Shown here: positions 34,345 to 42,879 of the stretch, piece by piece
Numbering within the stretch: position 1 is the stretch's first letter
Layout: each line of letters starts with the position of its first letter
Origin: REEB95 sp035934235
GTDB lineage: Bacteria > Pseudomonadota > Alphaproteobacteria > ATCC43930 > CGMCC-115725
Assembly: GCA_035934235.1 (NCBI GenBank)
Contig: DASYYB010000045.1
Location: forward strand, 1 to 64,000
Direction: 5' to 3'
DNA: 64,000 nucleotides
Notes under the pieces: generated by a model
What the model saw: only the letters and a program-made list of their open reading frames with translations
Databases searched by the model: none
Told to the model about the DNA's origin: nothing
Position numbers and translations under genes: made by a program

Positions 34345-35325
34345 ATGCGTGCAATCCTCTGCCGTGAATACGGCGCCATCGACAAGCTCGCGGTAGCCGA
34401 CGTGGCGGAGCCATCGCTCGGCGCGGGCGAGGTGCTCATCGACGTGCATGCGGCCGGAATCAATTTCGGCGAGATGCTGATGGTGCTGGGCACGTACCAG
34501 GAAAAGCCGCCGCTGCCGTTCACGCCCGGTTTCGAGGCGGCCGGCGTCGTGCGGGCGACCGGCGACGGCGTGACGGCTGTGAAGCCCGGAGACCGGGTCA
34601 TGGCAGCCCTGCCCCGGGGCGGCTATGCCGAGGTGGCGGTCGCCGCCGCGAGCGCCGTCTTTCCGATTCCGCCGGCGATGGATTTTGTCACCGCCGCGGG
34701 TTTTCCGATCGCCTACGGCACAGCTTATGGCGCCTTCGCCTGGCGCGCCCATCTCGCGCCCGGCGAGACTGTGCTGGTGCTCGGCGCTGCCGGCGGCGTC
34801 GGCCTAGCCGCGGTCGAGGTCGCCGCGGCCATGGGCGCGCGCGTCATCGCCGCCGCTGGCGACGCCGAGAAATGCGCGGTCGCGCAGGCCCATGGTGCAA
34901 TGCACACGATCGACTACCGCCGCGAGGATCTGCGCGAACGCGTGCGCACCCTGACCGACGGGCGCGGCGCCGACGTGGTGTTCGATCCGGTGGGCGGCGA
35001 CGCGTTCGCCCAGGCGCTGCGCGCCGTCGCCTGGAGCGGCCGCATCCTGGTGATCGGCTTCGCCTCCGGCAGCGTGCCGCAGATTCCGGCGAACCATGTG
35101 CTTGTAAAGAACGTCGACATCATGGGCTTTCAGTGGGGCTCATACCGGACGCGCCGTCCTGATTTATTGACACCCGGCTTTGCGCGTCTGGCCGGCTGGC
35201 ATGCCGAAGGCCGCCTGCAACCCGTCGTTTCGCATCGGCTGCCGCTGGCGGCCGCGCCCGAGGCCTATCGCCTGCTGCGCGAGCGCCGGGCGACGGGCAA
35301 GATCGTGCTCGAGACCCGCGTCTGA
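34345..35325 (+). CDS. Zinc-free medium-chain NADPH:quinone oxidoreductase
   Basis: The 326-residue protein is of the quinone-oxidoreductase branch of medium-chain dehydrogenases. N-terminal GroES-like half (about 1-125) includes VDVHAAGINFGEML and PFTPGFEAAGVV; the Rossmann half has GAAGGVGLAAVEVA near 150 and a VFDPVGGDAF segment near 212. No zinc-binding Cys set is present. It reduces quinones or enones with NADPH in the cytoplasm. It is divergent from the IalB-like gene, with a 94-base gap between, and 92 bases ahead of a GNAT gene on the same strand. Confidence 0.88.
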   Translation: MRAILCREYGAIDKLAVADVAEPSLGAGEVLIDVHAAGINFGEMLMVLGTYQEKPPLPFTPGFEAAGVVRATGDGVTAVKPGDRVMAALPRGGYAEVAVAAASAVFPIPPAMDFVTAAGFPIAYGTAYGAFAWRAHLAPGETVLVLGAAGGVGLAAVEVAAAMGARVIAAAGDAEKCAVAQAHGAMHTIDYRREDLRERVRTLTDGRGADVVFDPVGGDAFAQALRAVAWSGRILVIGFASGSVPQIPANHVLVKNVDIMGFQWGSYRTRRPDLLTPGFARLAGWHAEGRLQPVVSHRLPLAAAPEAYRLLRERRATGKIVLETRV

Positions 35326-35417
35326 GGCACGGAATTATCCTCAGGTTGTTCGCAAAACCTCTCGAAAGCGGCGCGCTGGCCGGTCTATGATGCGCGTGCC
35401 TTGGGAGGGGCAAGAGG

Positions 35418-35984
35418 ATGAGCGTCGTTCGTCAGGCGCGCCTCGAGGACGCGCAGGCGATCGCCAAGATCGAGATCGACACTTGGCGGGCGACGTATCC
35501 CGGCATGCTGCCCGATCGGGTCCTGCTCAACATGTCCGAGCGGCGCCAGACCGCCTCATGGGCCAGTTTCCTGCGCCATCGGCCGGAAGACGTCTGGGTC
35601 GCGCAACATCCGCATATCGGCGTCATCGGCTTCGGCAATTGCGGCGCGCAACGCGACGGCACGGTCGATTACACCGGTGAAATCTATACGCTCTACGTGC
35701 TGCCCGACCTGCAAGGCACGGGCGTGGGCCGCACGCTGATGGGCGCACTGTTTCAACGGCTCGAGGCGTCGGGCCATCGTTCGGCTCTGGTCTGGGTCGT
35801 GCGCGGCAATCCGGCGCGCTTCTTTTACGAGCGGCTGGGCGGCAAGCAAGTCATGCACCGGCCGATTCCCGTGGCCGGCCAGCCGGTCGAAGCGATCGCC
35901 TATGGCTGGCGCAACTTCAGCGCCGTGCTTGGGCGCCATGCCCGCTCGCGCGGCGAACCCACCGGCGAGCCGCCGGTCCAATAA
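35418..35984 (+). CDS. GNAT-family N-acetyltransferase
   Basis: The 188-residue protein shows a GNAT core: VRQARLEDAQAIAKIEIDTWRATYPG at the start (positions 4-28), a GEIYTLYVLPDLQGTGVGRTLM acetyl-CoA motif A (about 90-112) with the Q-G-x-G-x-G loop, and a FYERLGGKQV C-terminal strand. It should acetylate a small molecule or protein amine; the target is not identifiable. A strong GGGAGGGGCAAGAGG ribosome binding site abuts the ATG. It converges on cobT with 12 bases between stops. Confidence 0.85.
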   Translation: MSVVRQARLEDAQAIAKIEIDTWRATYPGMLPDRVLLNMSERRQTASWASFLRHRPEDVWVAQHPHIGVIGFGNCGAQRDGTVDYTGEIYTLYVLPDLQGTGVGRTLMGALFQRLEASGHRSALVWVVRGNPARFFYERLGGKQVMHRPIPVAGQPVEAIAYGWRNFSAVLGRHARSRGEPTGEPPVQ

Positions 35985-35996
35985 CGCGATCGGAAT

Positions 35997-37877
35997 TCAG
36001 GCGCGGGCGCGCAACGCCGGACGGCGGCGCGGCGGCGTTGCCGCCACCGGCCCGTCTTCGTTGAACAGTTCAGCCAGCCGCTCGAGCATGGTGCCGCCGA
36101 GCTGTTCAGCGTCGACGATGGTGACGGCGCGGCGATAATAGCGCGTCACGTCGTGGCCGATGCCGATCGCCGTCAGCTCGACCGGCGAACTGTGCTCGAT
36201 CTGGCCAATGACCTCGCGCAAATGGCGTTCGAGGTAATTGCCCGGATTGACCGACAGCGTCGAATCGTCGACCGGCGCGCCGTCGGAGATCACCATCAGG
36301 ATCCGGCGCTGTTCCGGCCGCGCGAGCAACCGGTCGTGCGCCCAGATCAGCGCCTCGCCGTCGATGTTTTCCTTGAGAATGCCCTCGCGCAGCATCAGGC
36401 CGAGGCTCTTGCGCGCGCGGCGCCACGGCTCGTCGGCCGCTTTGTAAATGATGTGGCGCAGGTCGTTAAGCCGGCCCGGACTGGGCGGCTTGCCCGCCGC
36501 GATCCAGCGCTCGCGCGACTGGCCGCCTTTCCACGCGCGCGTGGTGAAGCCCAAAATTTCGACTTTGACGCCGCAGCGCTCCAGCGTGCGCGCCAGGATG
36601 TCGGCGCTCATCGCCGCGACCGTGATCGGCCGACCCCGCATGGAACCGGAATTATCGATGAGCAGCGTCACCACCGTGTCGCGAAATTCCATCTCCTTCT
36701 CGCGCTTGTAGGACAGCGGATAGACGGGGTTGGTGACGACGCGGTCGAGCCGGGCCGAATCGAGAATGCCTTCCTCGAGATCGAATTCCCACGAACGCGC
36801 CTGCTTGGCGAGCAGCCGACGCTGGAGCCGATTGGCGAGGCGCGCGATGACGCTTTGGAGATGCGCCAGTTGTTGGTCAAGCAGTCCGCGTAGGCGTGTC
36901 AGCTCGTCCGGATCGCACAGACCCGCCGCATCGACGATTTCGTCGCATTGGGTGGTGAAGGCGCGATAGGCCAGCGGATCCTCGTTGGCGCCGCGTTGAC
37001 GCGGCATCTGTCCCGGCCGGCCGGGACGGCCCGGATCGTCGTCACCCGAGCCCGGCATCAATTCGCCCTGGATCTCTTCGGCGCCGGCGGCGTCGCCGTC
37101 CTGCTTCTCGTCGTCGGGCGCCCCGCCTTCGAGCGCGCCTTGCGCGTCCGCACTGGCGCTCTCGCCCTTGTTGCTCTCGCTGTCACCGTCGTCGGCTTTG
37201 TCGCTGTCGTCGTCGGCACTGTCCTCGGCGCCGTCGTCCTCGGCTTCGCCCAAATCGAGATCGAGATCCTGAATCAGCTGCCGGGCCGTGCGCGCATAGA
37301 CCGCCTGATCGCGCATATGGCGTTCGAGCTCGATCAGGTCGCGCCCCACCTTGCCTTCGAGATAGGGCCGCCACAGCTCGACCACCTGCCGCGCGGCCGG
37401 CGGCGGCGGCGCGCCGGCGAGCCGCTCGCGCACCAGCAGACGGATCGCCTCGGCCAGCGTCACGTCGTTGCGTTCCGCCATCTGTTCGTAGCCTTGGCGG
37501 CGATACCGCTCGTCGAGCATGGCCGCCAGATTGCCGGCGACGCCGACCATGTTGCGCGAGCCGAGCGCTTCGACGCGCGCCTGCTCGATGCCTTCGAAAA
37601 TACTGCGCGCAGTTTCGCCGGCAGGCGCGCGCCGCGCGTGCACGGCTGGATCGTGGAAGCGCAGCCGCAGGCCCAGCGCGTCGGCGGCGCCGCGGACCGG
37701 CGCCGCGTCCTTTTCCGCCAAGTCGCGCGGCGGCAACGGCAGCCGGATACGCGCGCCGGCGGCGCCGGCGGGCTCGGCGCCGTAGGTTACCGACACGTCG
37801 CCGCGGCGCGCGATGGCGCGCAACGCCGCTGCGGTCGACCGCTTGAAGGTTTCGACGGGTGAATCGCTATCCGGCAT
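35997..37877 (-). CDS. cobT: Cobaltochelatase subunit CobT
   Basis: The 626-residue protein is a subunit of the aerobic cobaltochelatase that inserts Co2+ into hydrogenobyrinate a,c-diamide with CobN and CobS. The N-terminal helical part (1-210) leads into a long acidic stretch (about 215-280) and then a von Willebrand A domain (about 400-610) with the MIDAS motif LIDNSGSMRG. Length matches known CobT proteins. It lies 19 bases after cobS. cobN is not in this window, which is common because cobN usually sits with other cob genes. Confidence 0.95.
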   Translation of the reverse strand: MPDSDSPVETFKRSTAAALRAIARRGDVSVTYGAEPAGAAGARIRLPLPPRDLAEKDAAPVRGAADALGLRLRFHDPAVHARRAPAGETARSIFEGIEQARVEALGSRNMVGVAGNLAAMLDERYRRQGYEQMAERNDVTLAEAIRLLVRERLAGAPPPPAARQVVELWRPYLEGKVGRDLIELERHMRDQAVYARTARQLIQDLDLDLGEAEDDGAEDSADDDSDKADDGDSESNKGESASADAQGALEGGAPDDEKQDGDAAGAEEIQGELMPGSGDDDPGRPGRPGQMPRQRGANEDPLAYRAFTTQCDEIVDAAGLCDPDELTRLRGLLDQQLAHLQSVIARLANRLQRRLLAKQARSWEFDLEEGILDSARLDRVVTNPVYPLSYKREKEMEFRDTVVTLLIDNSGSMRGRPITVAAMSADILARTLERCGVKVEILGFTTRAWKGGQSRERWIAAGKPPSPGRLNDLRHIIYKAADEPWRRARKSLGLMLREGILKENIDGEALIWAHDRLLARPEQRRILMVISDGAPVDDSTLSVNPGNYLERHLREVIGQIEHSSPVELTAIGIGHDVTRYYRRAVTIVDAEQLGGTMLERLAELFNEDGPVAATPPRRRPALRARA

Positions 37878-37896
37878 GGCCGTGGCCTCCGGCGCG

Positions 37897-38895
37897 TCAG
37901 CTTACGGTGACGCGGACGCCGCTTTCCTTGAGGTCGCTGCCGAAGCAGCGCTGGTAGTACTCCGCAACCGTGGCGCGTTCGACCTCGTCGCACTTGTTCA
38001 GGAAGGTGGTGCGGAAGGCGAAGGCCATGTCATTGAAGATACGGTTGTTCTCGGCCCAAGTGATGACCGTGCGCGGCGACATCACGGTCGAGATATCGCC
38101 GTTGACGAAGCCGGCGCGCGTCAGCTCGGCCAGCGACACCATCGCGTGCACGATGCGGCGGCCTTCTTCGTTGTCATAGGACGGCGCCTTGGCAAGGACG
38201 ATGTCGACCTCGGCGTCGTGTGGCAGGTAGTTCAGCGTCGCGACGATGTTCCAGCGGTCCATCTGGCCCTGGTTGATCTGCTGCGTGCCGTGATAGAGGC
38301 CGGTGGTGTCGCCAAGGCCGACCGTATTGGCGGTCGCGAACAGCCGGAAGGCCGGATGCGGGCGGATGACGCGGTTCTGATCGAGCAGCGTCAGCTTGCC
38401 CTCGACCTCGAGCACGCGCTGGATGACGAACATGACGTCGGGCCGGCCGGCGTCGTATTCGTCGAAGCAGAGCGCGGTCGGATGCTGCAGCGCCCAGGGC
38501 AGTAAGCCTTCGCGATATTCGGTGATCTGCAACCCGTCCTTAAGAACGATCGCGTCCTTGCCAACCAAGTCGATACGGCTGATGTGGCTGTCGAGATTGA
38601 TGCGGATCAGTGGCCAATTGAGGCGCGCCGCAACCTGTTCGATGTGCGTCGACTTGCCAGTGCCATGATAGCCCTGGATGAGAACGCGGCGGTTGTAGGC
38701 GAAGCCGGCGAGGATCGCGAGCGTGGTGTCGCGGTCGAAACGATACGCTTCGTCGAGATCCGGCACATGGTCGCTCGGCCGCGAGAAGGCCGGCACCTGC
38801 AAATCCGAATCAATGCCGAACGTCTGGCGCACCGAAACGGTGATGTCCGGCCGGTCGGGCGTCTCGCTGGGATGCATCGTGGTATCGACTGTCAT
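37897..38895 (-). CDS. cobS: Cobaltochelatase AAA+ subunit CobS
   Basis: The 332-residue AAA+ ATPase drives the chelatase. Walker A is GYHGTGKSTH (about 112-121), Walker B ALCFDEYDAG, with sensor TANTVG and the arginine-finger helix beyond. The family N-terminus (FGIDSDLQVPAFS) follows the ATG at 38895. The frame extends 36 codons further upstream, but that lies close to the J-domain gene's stop and is unlikely to be translated. The order J-domain gene, cobS, cobT is typical of alphaproteobacteria. Confidence 0.95.
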   Translation of the reverse strand: MTVDTTMHPSETPDRPDITVSVRQTFGIDSDLQVPAFSRPSDHVPDLDEAYRFDRDTTLAILAGFAYNRRVLIQGYHGTGKSTHIEQVAARLNWPLIRINLDSHISRIDLVGKDAIVLKDGLQITEYREGLLPWALQHPTALCFDEYDAGRPDVMFVIQRVLEVEGKLTLLDQNRVIRPHPAFRLFATANTVGLGDTTGLYHGTQQINQGQMDRWNIVATLNYLPHDAEVDIVLAKAPSYDNEEGRRIVHAMVSLAELTRAGFVNGDISTVMSPRTVITWAENNRIFNDMAFAFRTTFLNKCDEVERATVAEYYQRCFGSDLKESGVRVTVS

Positions 38896-38914
38896 AATCG
38901 CTTTCTGTCGCCGT

Positions 38915-39487
38915 TCACTGTTGCGAGGTGTAGCAGGCCTTGAGCGTCGAATAGGCCTGATTGATGATTTTAAGACGCTCTTCAGCGTCCTTGTCGCCAC
39001 CATGCGCGTCCGGATGGTTCTGCTTCACCAGCGCCTTGTAGCGCGCCTTGAGATCGGGCAGCGAAACCGGCTCGCTCAGGTCGAAAACCGCCAACGCACG
39101 CGCCTCGGGCGAGGCCGGATGGCGATGCGACGCGGTGCCGTTGCGGCTGGTCGCCGGCTCGTCGTCGTCGAGATCGAACAGACCGTCGCCCTTGAACTGC
39201 GCCTGATAGCGGAAGGTGCGCGATCCAAGCGGCCAAGTGGGTCGCTGCCACACGGTGTCGCGCCGGATTTCGCGTTCGATGTCGTCCGGCGACATGCCGG
39301 CGTAGTAGTTCCACGATGAGTTGTAGGTCCGGACGTGATCGAGGCAAAACCACAGATATTCGTGTAGTGCCGAACGCGACCGCGGCGCGCGGAATTCGCC
39401 CATGCCGGCGCAGCCGGGATGGTCGCACGGCCGGCGGTTTGCCGCCCTGTCCGGGTCGGCATGGCTCGCGCTTACGGGACGTGGCAT
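38915..39487 (-). CDS. J-domain protein with N-terminal cysteine-rich segment
   Basis: The 190-residue protein has a C-terminal J domain with an HPD motif (NHPDAHGGDKD, near 165) that should stimulate an Hsp70, and an N-terminal CDHPGCAG ... EYLWFCLDHVR segment (about 17-50) that could bind a metal. The middle is acidic. This architecture is a recurrent alphaproteobacterial neighbour of cobS and of bolA. The ATG at 39487 is preferred to one 13 codons earlier. It diverges from bolA over a 110-base gap. Confidence 0.88.
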   Translation of the reverse strand: MPRPVSASHADPDRAANRRPCDHPGCAGMGEFRAPRSRSALHEYLWFCLDHVRTYNSSWNYYAGMSPDDIEREIRRDTVWQRPTWPLGSRTFRYQAQFKGDGLFDLDDDEPATSRNGTASHRHPASPEARALAVFDLSEPVSLPDLKARYKALVKQNHPDAHGGDKDAEERLKIINQAYSTLKACYTSQQ

Positions 39488-39597
39488 GATGATCGATAGT
39501 ATGGAGAGCCGGTCGATTCCTGACAAGGCTGTGCCAGTTTAAGGTTGCCGATACCGGTAAAATGGGCCGTTTTTCAAGGAATTAAAGGGTTAATCGC

Positions 39598-39882
39598 GTG
39601 TCCGGATCAGTCGCCGAGCGAATCCGCAGCAAACTTGCCATCCTCCAGCCGACGCGGCTCGTCGTTCATGACGATTCCGGCCGTCACGCCGGACACGCGG
39701 GCGCACGTCCCGGCGGCGAAAGCCACTTTCGCCTGGAGATCGTTTCATCGGCCTTTGCCGGCGAGAGCCGGGTTGCGCGCCAGCGGCGGGTCTATGCGCT
39801 GCTCGCCGACGAGCTCCAATCGGGCGTGCACGCGCTTCAGTTGACGACCCTGACGCCCGACGAGGATCGCCGCACCGGCTGA
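39598..39882 (+). CDS. bolA: BolA-family protein
   Basis: The 94-residue protein has the BolA fold: VAERIRSKLA, then LVVHDDSGRHAGHAG and ESHFRLEIVSSAFAGESRVARQRRVYALLADEL (split positions about 40-75), with the His and the RxxRxRxVY helix typical of the family. BolA proteins pair with monothiol glutaredoxins in Fe-S trafficking, and some bind DNA. The start is GTG with an AGGAATTAAAGGG site upstream. Divergent from the J-domain gene. Confidence 0.9.
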   Translation: MSGSVAERIRSKLAILQPTRLVVHDDSGRHAGHAGARPGGESHFRLEIVSSAFAGESRVARQRRVYALLADELQSGVHALQLTTLTPDEDRRTG

Positions 39883-39902
39883 GCAATCGGCGATTCCCAA
39901 AT

Positions 39903-39930
39903 CACAATCTAGGGTTGTGTCACGCCACAA
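39903..39930. repeat. Alternating CACAA/TTGTG half-sites
   Basis: CACAA (39903-39907), TTGTG (39915-39919) and CACAA (39926-39930) alternate with spacers of 7 and 6 bases, forming two nested inverted repeats between bolA and the ribbon-helix-helix gene. They could be operator half-sites or, less likely, part of a bolA terminator, as no T-run follows. Confidence 0.35.
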
Positions 39931-39945
39931 AGGTTCTCTTAATGG

Positions 39946-39960
39946 TTGCGTCGTACGCAA
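39946..39960. promoter_or_regulatory. 15-base palindrome upstream of a ribbon-helix-helix gene
   Basis: TTGCGT-CGT-ACGCAA has perfect six-base arms around a three-base centre. It ends 19 bases before the ATG at 39980. TAACAT (39968-39973) could be a -10 using TTGCGT as a poor -35 at 16 bases, which would make the transcript nearly leaderless. Autoregulation by the adjacent DNA-binding protein is an inference. Confidence 0.45.
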
Positions 39961-39979
39961 ATCGCGCTAACATTTAGTA

Positions 39980-40327
39980 ATGGACCCCATTGAGTACAGT
40001 CTGGCCGGTCATGATCGGACAGCAAGCAGCGAAAAGGTGCATACCAGTTCTACACGTTCCACACTGGTCAATCGCAACGTCACGGTCGAAGGCCACCGCA
40101 CCAGCATCCGCCTCGAGCCGGCGATGTGGGAAGCGCTGAACATGGTCTGCAAGCGCGAGAACAAGAACCTGAACGAACTGGTCACGACGATCGCGCGCAG
40201 CCGCAATCAATCGACGCTCACTGCCGCGATCCGGGTTTTCCTGCTGACCTATTTCCAGGCGGCGGCCACCGACGAAGGCCATTTGCGCGCGGGACACGGC
40301 GTCGCACGCTCGCGCATTCGCCTCTGA
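39980..40327 (+). CDS. Ribbon-helix-helix domain protein
   Basis: The 115-residue protein contains a ribbon-helix-helix domain (about 30-95): VNRNVTVEGHRTSIRLEPAMWEAL then KNLNELVTTIARSR, the pattern of the RHH_4 family. The first 28 residues look disordered and are longer than in typical relatives. A GTG at 40037 would remove 19 of them, so the start is uncertain. No ribosome binding site precedes the ATG. Members are presumed DNA-binding regulators; the palindrome 20 bases upstream may be its own operator. It converges on the DUF2889 gene. Confidence 0.78.
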   Translation: MDPIEYSLAGHDRTASSEKVHTSSTRSTLVNRNVTVEGHRTSIRLEPAMWEALNMVCKRENKNLNELVTTIARSRNQSTLTAAIRVFLLTYFQAAATDEGHLRAGHGVARSRIRL

Positions 40328-40336
40328 CGCGCACGA

Positions 40337-40909
40337 TCAGTTGCGCGCGCCGGTGTAATAATCAGGCCATAGACGTTTGACGATTTCGCCATCGCTGCGG
40401 AATGCGTGACACGTGTCGATGAGCCGCGATCGCTCCCTCGGCGATTGTGGCGGCGCGTCGCCGCTAGCCTGCGTCAGACGGCGGCGATAGGGATAGATTG
40501 TCTGATACGCGGTGGTCGCGATCGGCCCCATGAGTTCGACCAAATGAGTGCAGCCTTCGACCCCGCCCAACCGCTCGCGGACCTGCGAGAGAAAGCCCGG
40601 CCGGATGCTCAAGCCTTCGAGACGGGCAAAGTTTGGCGCGATCATCGGGCAAACCGCGAACGGGCTCTTGTCGGTCACGACTTCGATGCGCCGCACGATC
40701 AGATCGTCGTCGACGGTGACCCGAGCCCACATGTCGTGCACCGGATCGCCGGCCTCGATACGGCCGCGATAATCGTTGTCGAACGCATACGTCTTGGTGT
40801 CGGTGAGATGCCCTTCGATGTCCCATAAGCCGTCGTCGCGGCGATAACCGCAGCAATGGACCTGGCGCGTGTGGATGTGCTGACGCGACGGCGCAGGCGA
40901 CAACGGCAT
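40337..40909 (-). CDS. DUF2889-family protein
   Basis: The 190-residue protein follows the DUF2889 pattern: R-H-x-R-x-V-x-C-x-G-Y-R-R-D-D-G-LWDIEGHLTDTK at the start, DPVHDMWARVTVD near 55, AVCPMIAPNFARLEGL, and a GCTHLVELMGPIATTAYQTIYP segment near 118. All family landmarks are present. No signal peptide or helix is predicted by eye. Biochemical role unknown. It begins 28 bases upstream of the end of aroB on the same strand, so cotranscription with that operon's relatives is uncertain. Confidence 0.85.
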   Translation of the reverse strand: MPLSPAPSRQHIHTRQVHCCGYRRDDGLWDIEGHLTDTKTYAFDNDYRGRIEAGDPVHDMWARVTVDDDLIVRRIEVVTDKSPFAVCPMIAPNFARLEGLSIRPGFLSQVRERLGGVEGCTHLVELMGPIATTAYQTIYPYRRRLTQASGDAPPQSPRERSRLIDTCHAFRSDGEIVKRLWPDYYTGARN

Positions 40910-40937
40910 GACCGGACCTCCGGAACAGGCGGCCTAT

Positions 40938-42062
40938 TTAGAGAGCGTGCGCCGGCCGCGCCAGCGTCTTGACCGCATCGTGTAGGAACGCGCGTAGCGT
41001 ATCAGCGGCGACGTCGCGGCTGACGAAGGCCTGGCCGATATCGCGGACCAAGATGAGGCTGATCCGGCCATCCTTGACCTTCTTGTCCTTGTGCATGAGC
41101 TCGAACAAGACATTGGCGTCGGCACCGTCGATTTCGGTGCGCAGGCCGACGCTGGCGAAATGGCGGCGCACGCGGTTGGCGGCGTCTTGCGAACAGAGCT
41201 TCAACCGGGCCGAAAGATCGAATGCCATCGCCATGCCGAGCGCAACCGCCTCGCCATGCAGCAGCGCGTTGCCGAAGCCAGCCGCGGCCTCCAAGGCATG
41301 GCCAAAGGTGTGGCCAAAATTCAGCAACGCGCGCTCGCCGGCCTCGCGCTCGTCGGCGGCAACTACCGCTGCCTTGGCGGCGCAGCTGCGCAGCACCGAC
41401 TCGCGCCGGAGGTCCGGATCGCCTTTGAGCAATGCACCGGCGTTGCTCTCGAGCCAATCGTAGAAGCCACGGTCGCGGATCAACCCGTACTTCACGACCT
41501 CGGCATAGCCCGCCAGCAGCTCGCGTTGCGGCAAGGTGCCGAGCGTGTCGGTATCGGCGATGACCAGAACCGGTTGGTGAAAGGCGCCGACCAAATTCTT
41601 TCCCTGGCGCGTGTCGATCGCGGTCTTGCCGCCGACCGAGCTGTCGACTTGCGCCAACAGCGTCGTCGGCACCTGGACGTAATCGAGACCGCGCAACAGC
41701 GTCGCCGCCGCGAACCCGGCGAGGTCGCCGACCACGCCGCCGCCGAGCGCGACAATCGGCGTCGCGCGCTCGACGCCAGCCGCCAGGATGTCCTCGCACA
41801 GCTTCTGGAAATGGGCGAAATCCTTCGTCTCCTCGCCGGGCGGCAGGACGATCGCGGCGTGCGCGATGCCGGCGGCGTCGAAACCGCGGCGCAGCGTGTC
41901 GAGATGCAACCGCGCCACGTTCGCATCGGTCACGATCAGGGCGCGTTTCTGGCGCATGACGCCGGCGATCAGCGCGCCCGCCTGGGTCAGCAACCGCACA
42001 CCGACGACGATATCGTAGCTACGCGCGCCAAGCTCGACGCGCAGCCGCTGGGCTTCGTTCAT
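40938..42062 (-). CDS. aroB: 3-dehydroquinate synthase
   Basis: The 374-residue enzyme turns DAHP into 3-dehydroquinate in the shikimate pathway, using NAD and a divalent metal. Seen: PPGEETKDF near 87, GGGVVGDLAGFAAATLLRG (NAD loop, about 115-134), VPTTLLAQVDSSVGGKTAID and the metal His segment LLNFGHTFGHALE. The ATG at 42062 overlaps the aroK stop (ATGA), proving the start and the usual aroK-aroB coupling. Confidence 0.96.
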   Translation of the reverse strand: MNEAQRLRVELGARSYDIVVGVRLLTQAGALIAGVMRQKRALIVTDANVARLHLDTLRRGFDAAGIAHAAIVLPPGEETKDFAHFQKLCEDILAAGVERATPIVALGGGVVGDLAGFAAATLLRGLDYVQVPTTLLAQVDSSVGGKTAIDTRQGKNLVGAFHQPVLVIADTDTLGTLPQRELLAGYAEVVKYGLIRDRGFYDWLESNAGALLKGDPDLRRESVLRSCAAKAAVVAADEREAGERALLNFGHTFGHALEAAAGFGNALLHGEAVALGMAMAFDLSARLKLCSQDAANRVRRHFASVGLRTEIDGADANVLFELMHKDKKVKDGRISLILVRDIGQAFVSRDVAADTLRAFLHDAVKTLARPAHAL

Positions 42063-42628
42063 GGTGCGACGCCTGCGTGTACGCCGAGATGGGGCGCCAG
42101 AGCCGCCAGTACGCGCTCGAGCGTCACCTCGGCCGGACCGTCGATGCTGTCGACGGCGATATCGGCCTCGGCATAGACCGGATAGCGTTGCGCCATGAGC
42201 CCCTCGAGGATGGTGCGCGGATCGCCGTCGTTCAGCAACGGCCGATTGTTTCGGCGAATCACTCGCGCCAGCATCAGGTCGAGATCGGCGCGCAGCCAAA
42301 CGGTGACGGCGCGCTCGCGCAGCAGCTCCCGCGTCGACGAATCCATGAAAGCGCCACCGCCGGTGGCGAGTACGTGCGGCGGATTGGCCAGCAGGCGCCG
42401 GATCACCTCGCGCTCGCGGTCGCGGAAAAACGGCTCGCCGCTCTCAGCGAAAATCTCCGCGATCGTGGCGTTGGCTGCTTTCTCGATCTCGGCATCGGCG
42501 TCGGCGAACTCGACGCCGAGCCGCTGCGCCAGCCGTCGTCCGACTGCGGTTTTGCCCGCGCCCATCAGCCCGACGAGTGCGATCGTCTTGGTGACGCGCA
42601 AATCGCGGTGTGGCGTTGAAACGCTCAT
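42059..42628 (-). CDS. aroK: Shikimate kinase
   Basis: The 189-residue P-loop kinase phosphorylates shikimate. It carries Walker A GLMGAGKTAVGRRLA (about 20-34), the shikimate-binding FADADAEIE region and the RxxxRxxLY-like lid. ATGGGAF is the GGG substrate motif. The ATG at 42628 gives the family start; an in-frame extension upstream to 42697 adds 23 residues and is less likely. It leads aroK-aroB and diverges from the small membrane protein gene at 42739. Confidence 0.95.
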   Translation of the reverse strand: MSVSTPHRDLRVTKTIALVGLMGAGKTAVGRRLAQRLGVEFADADAEIEKAANATIAEIFAESGEPFFRDREREVIRRLLANPPHVLATGGGAFMDSSTRELLRERAVTVWLRADLDLMLARVIRRNNRPLLNDGDPRTILEGLMAQRYPVYAEADIAVDSIDGPAEVTLERVLAALAPHLGVHAGVAP

Positions 42629-42738
42629 GCGGCGCCGATAAACTGGCGGTGTTTGGTCATCGCCGGAGCCTAGCATACCGCCGGGATTCGCCGCCATTCG
42701 GCCCGCGCAGATCGGGCTCGTCGAGGAAATCGGAGTCC

Positions 42739-42879
42739 ATGGGAAAATTCATTTTGATCGCGTTCGCGACCCTGATCGTGTTGGTCGTCGTGGGCGGCGG
42801 AGTCCTGGCCGTATGGCACGTGCCGGCGCCGATGGCGCACGTCGAGCACCCCATTCCCGATGCGCAACTGCCGCATTGA
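42739..42879 (+). CDS. 46-residue membrane protein
   Basis: One N-terminal helix (about 4-26, LIAFATLIVLVVVGGGVLAV) is followed by a short periplasmic tail, HVPAPMAHVEHPIPDAQLPH. The ATG follows AGGAAATCGGAGTCC, a strong ribosome binding site. Its last 20 bases overlap the start of the 579-residue periplasmic protein, so the two are probably coupled. Function unknown. Confidence 0.7.
   Translation: MGKFILIAFATLIVLVVVGGGVLAVWHVPAPMAHVEHPIPDAQLPH

Noticed and set aside
38896..38914. A cobalamin riboswitch ahead of cobS
   Set aside because: Only 19 bases separate cobS from the J-domain gene, too few for the element.
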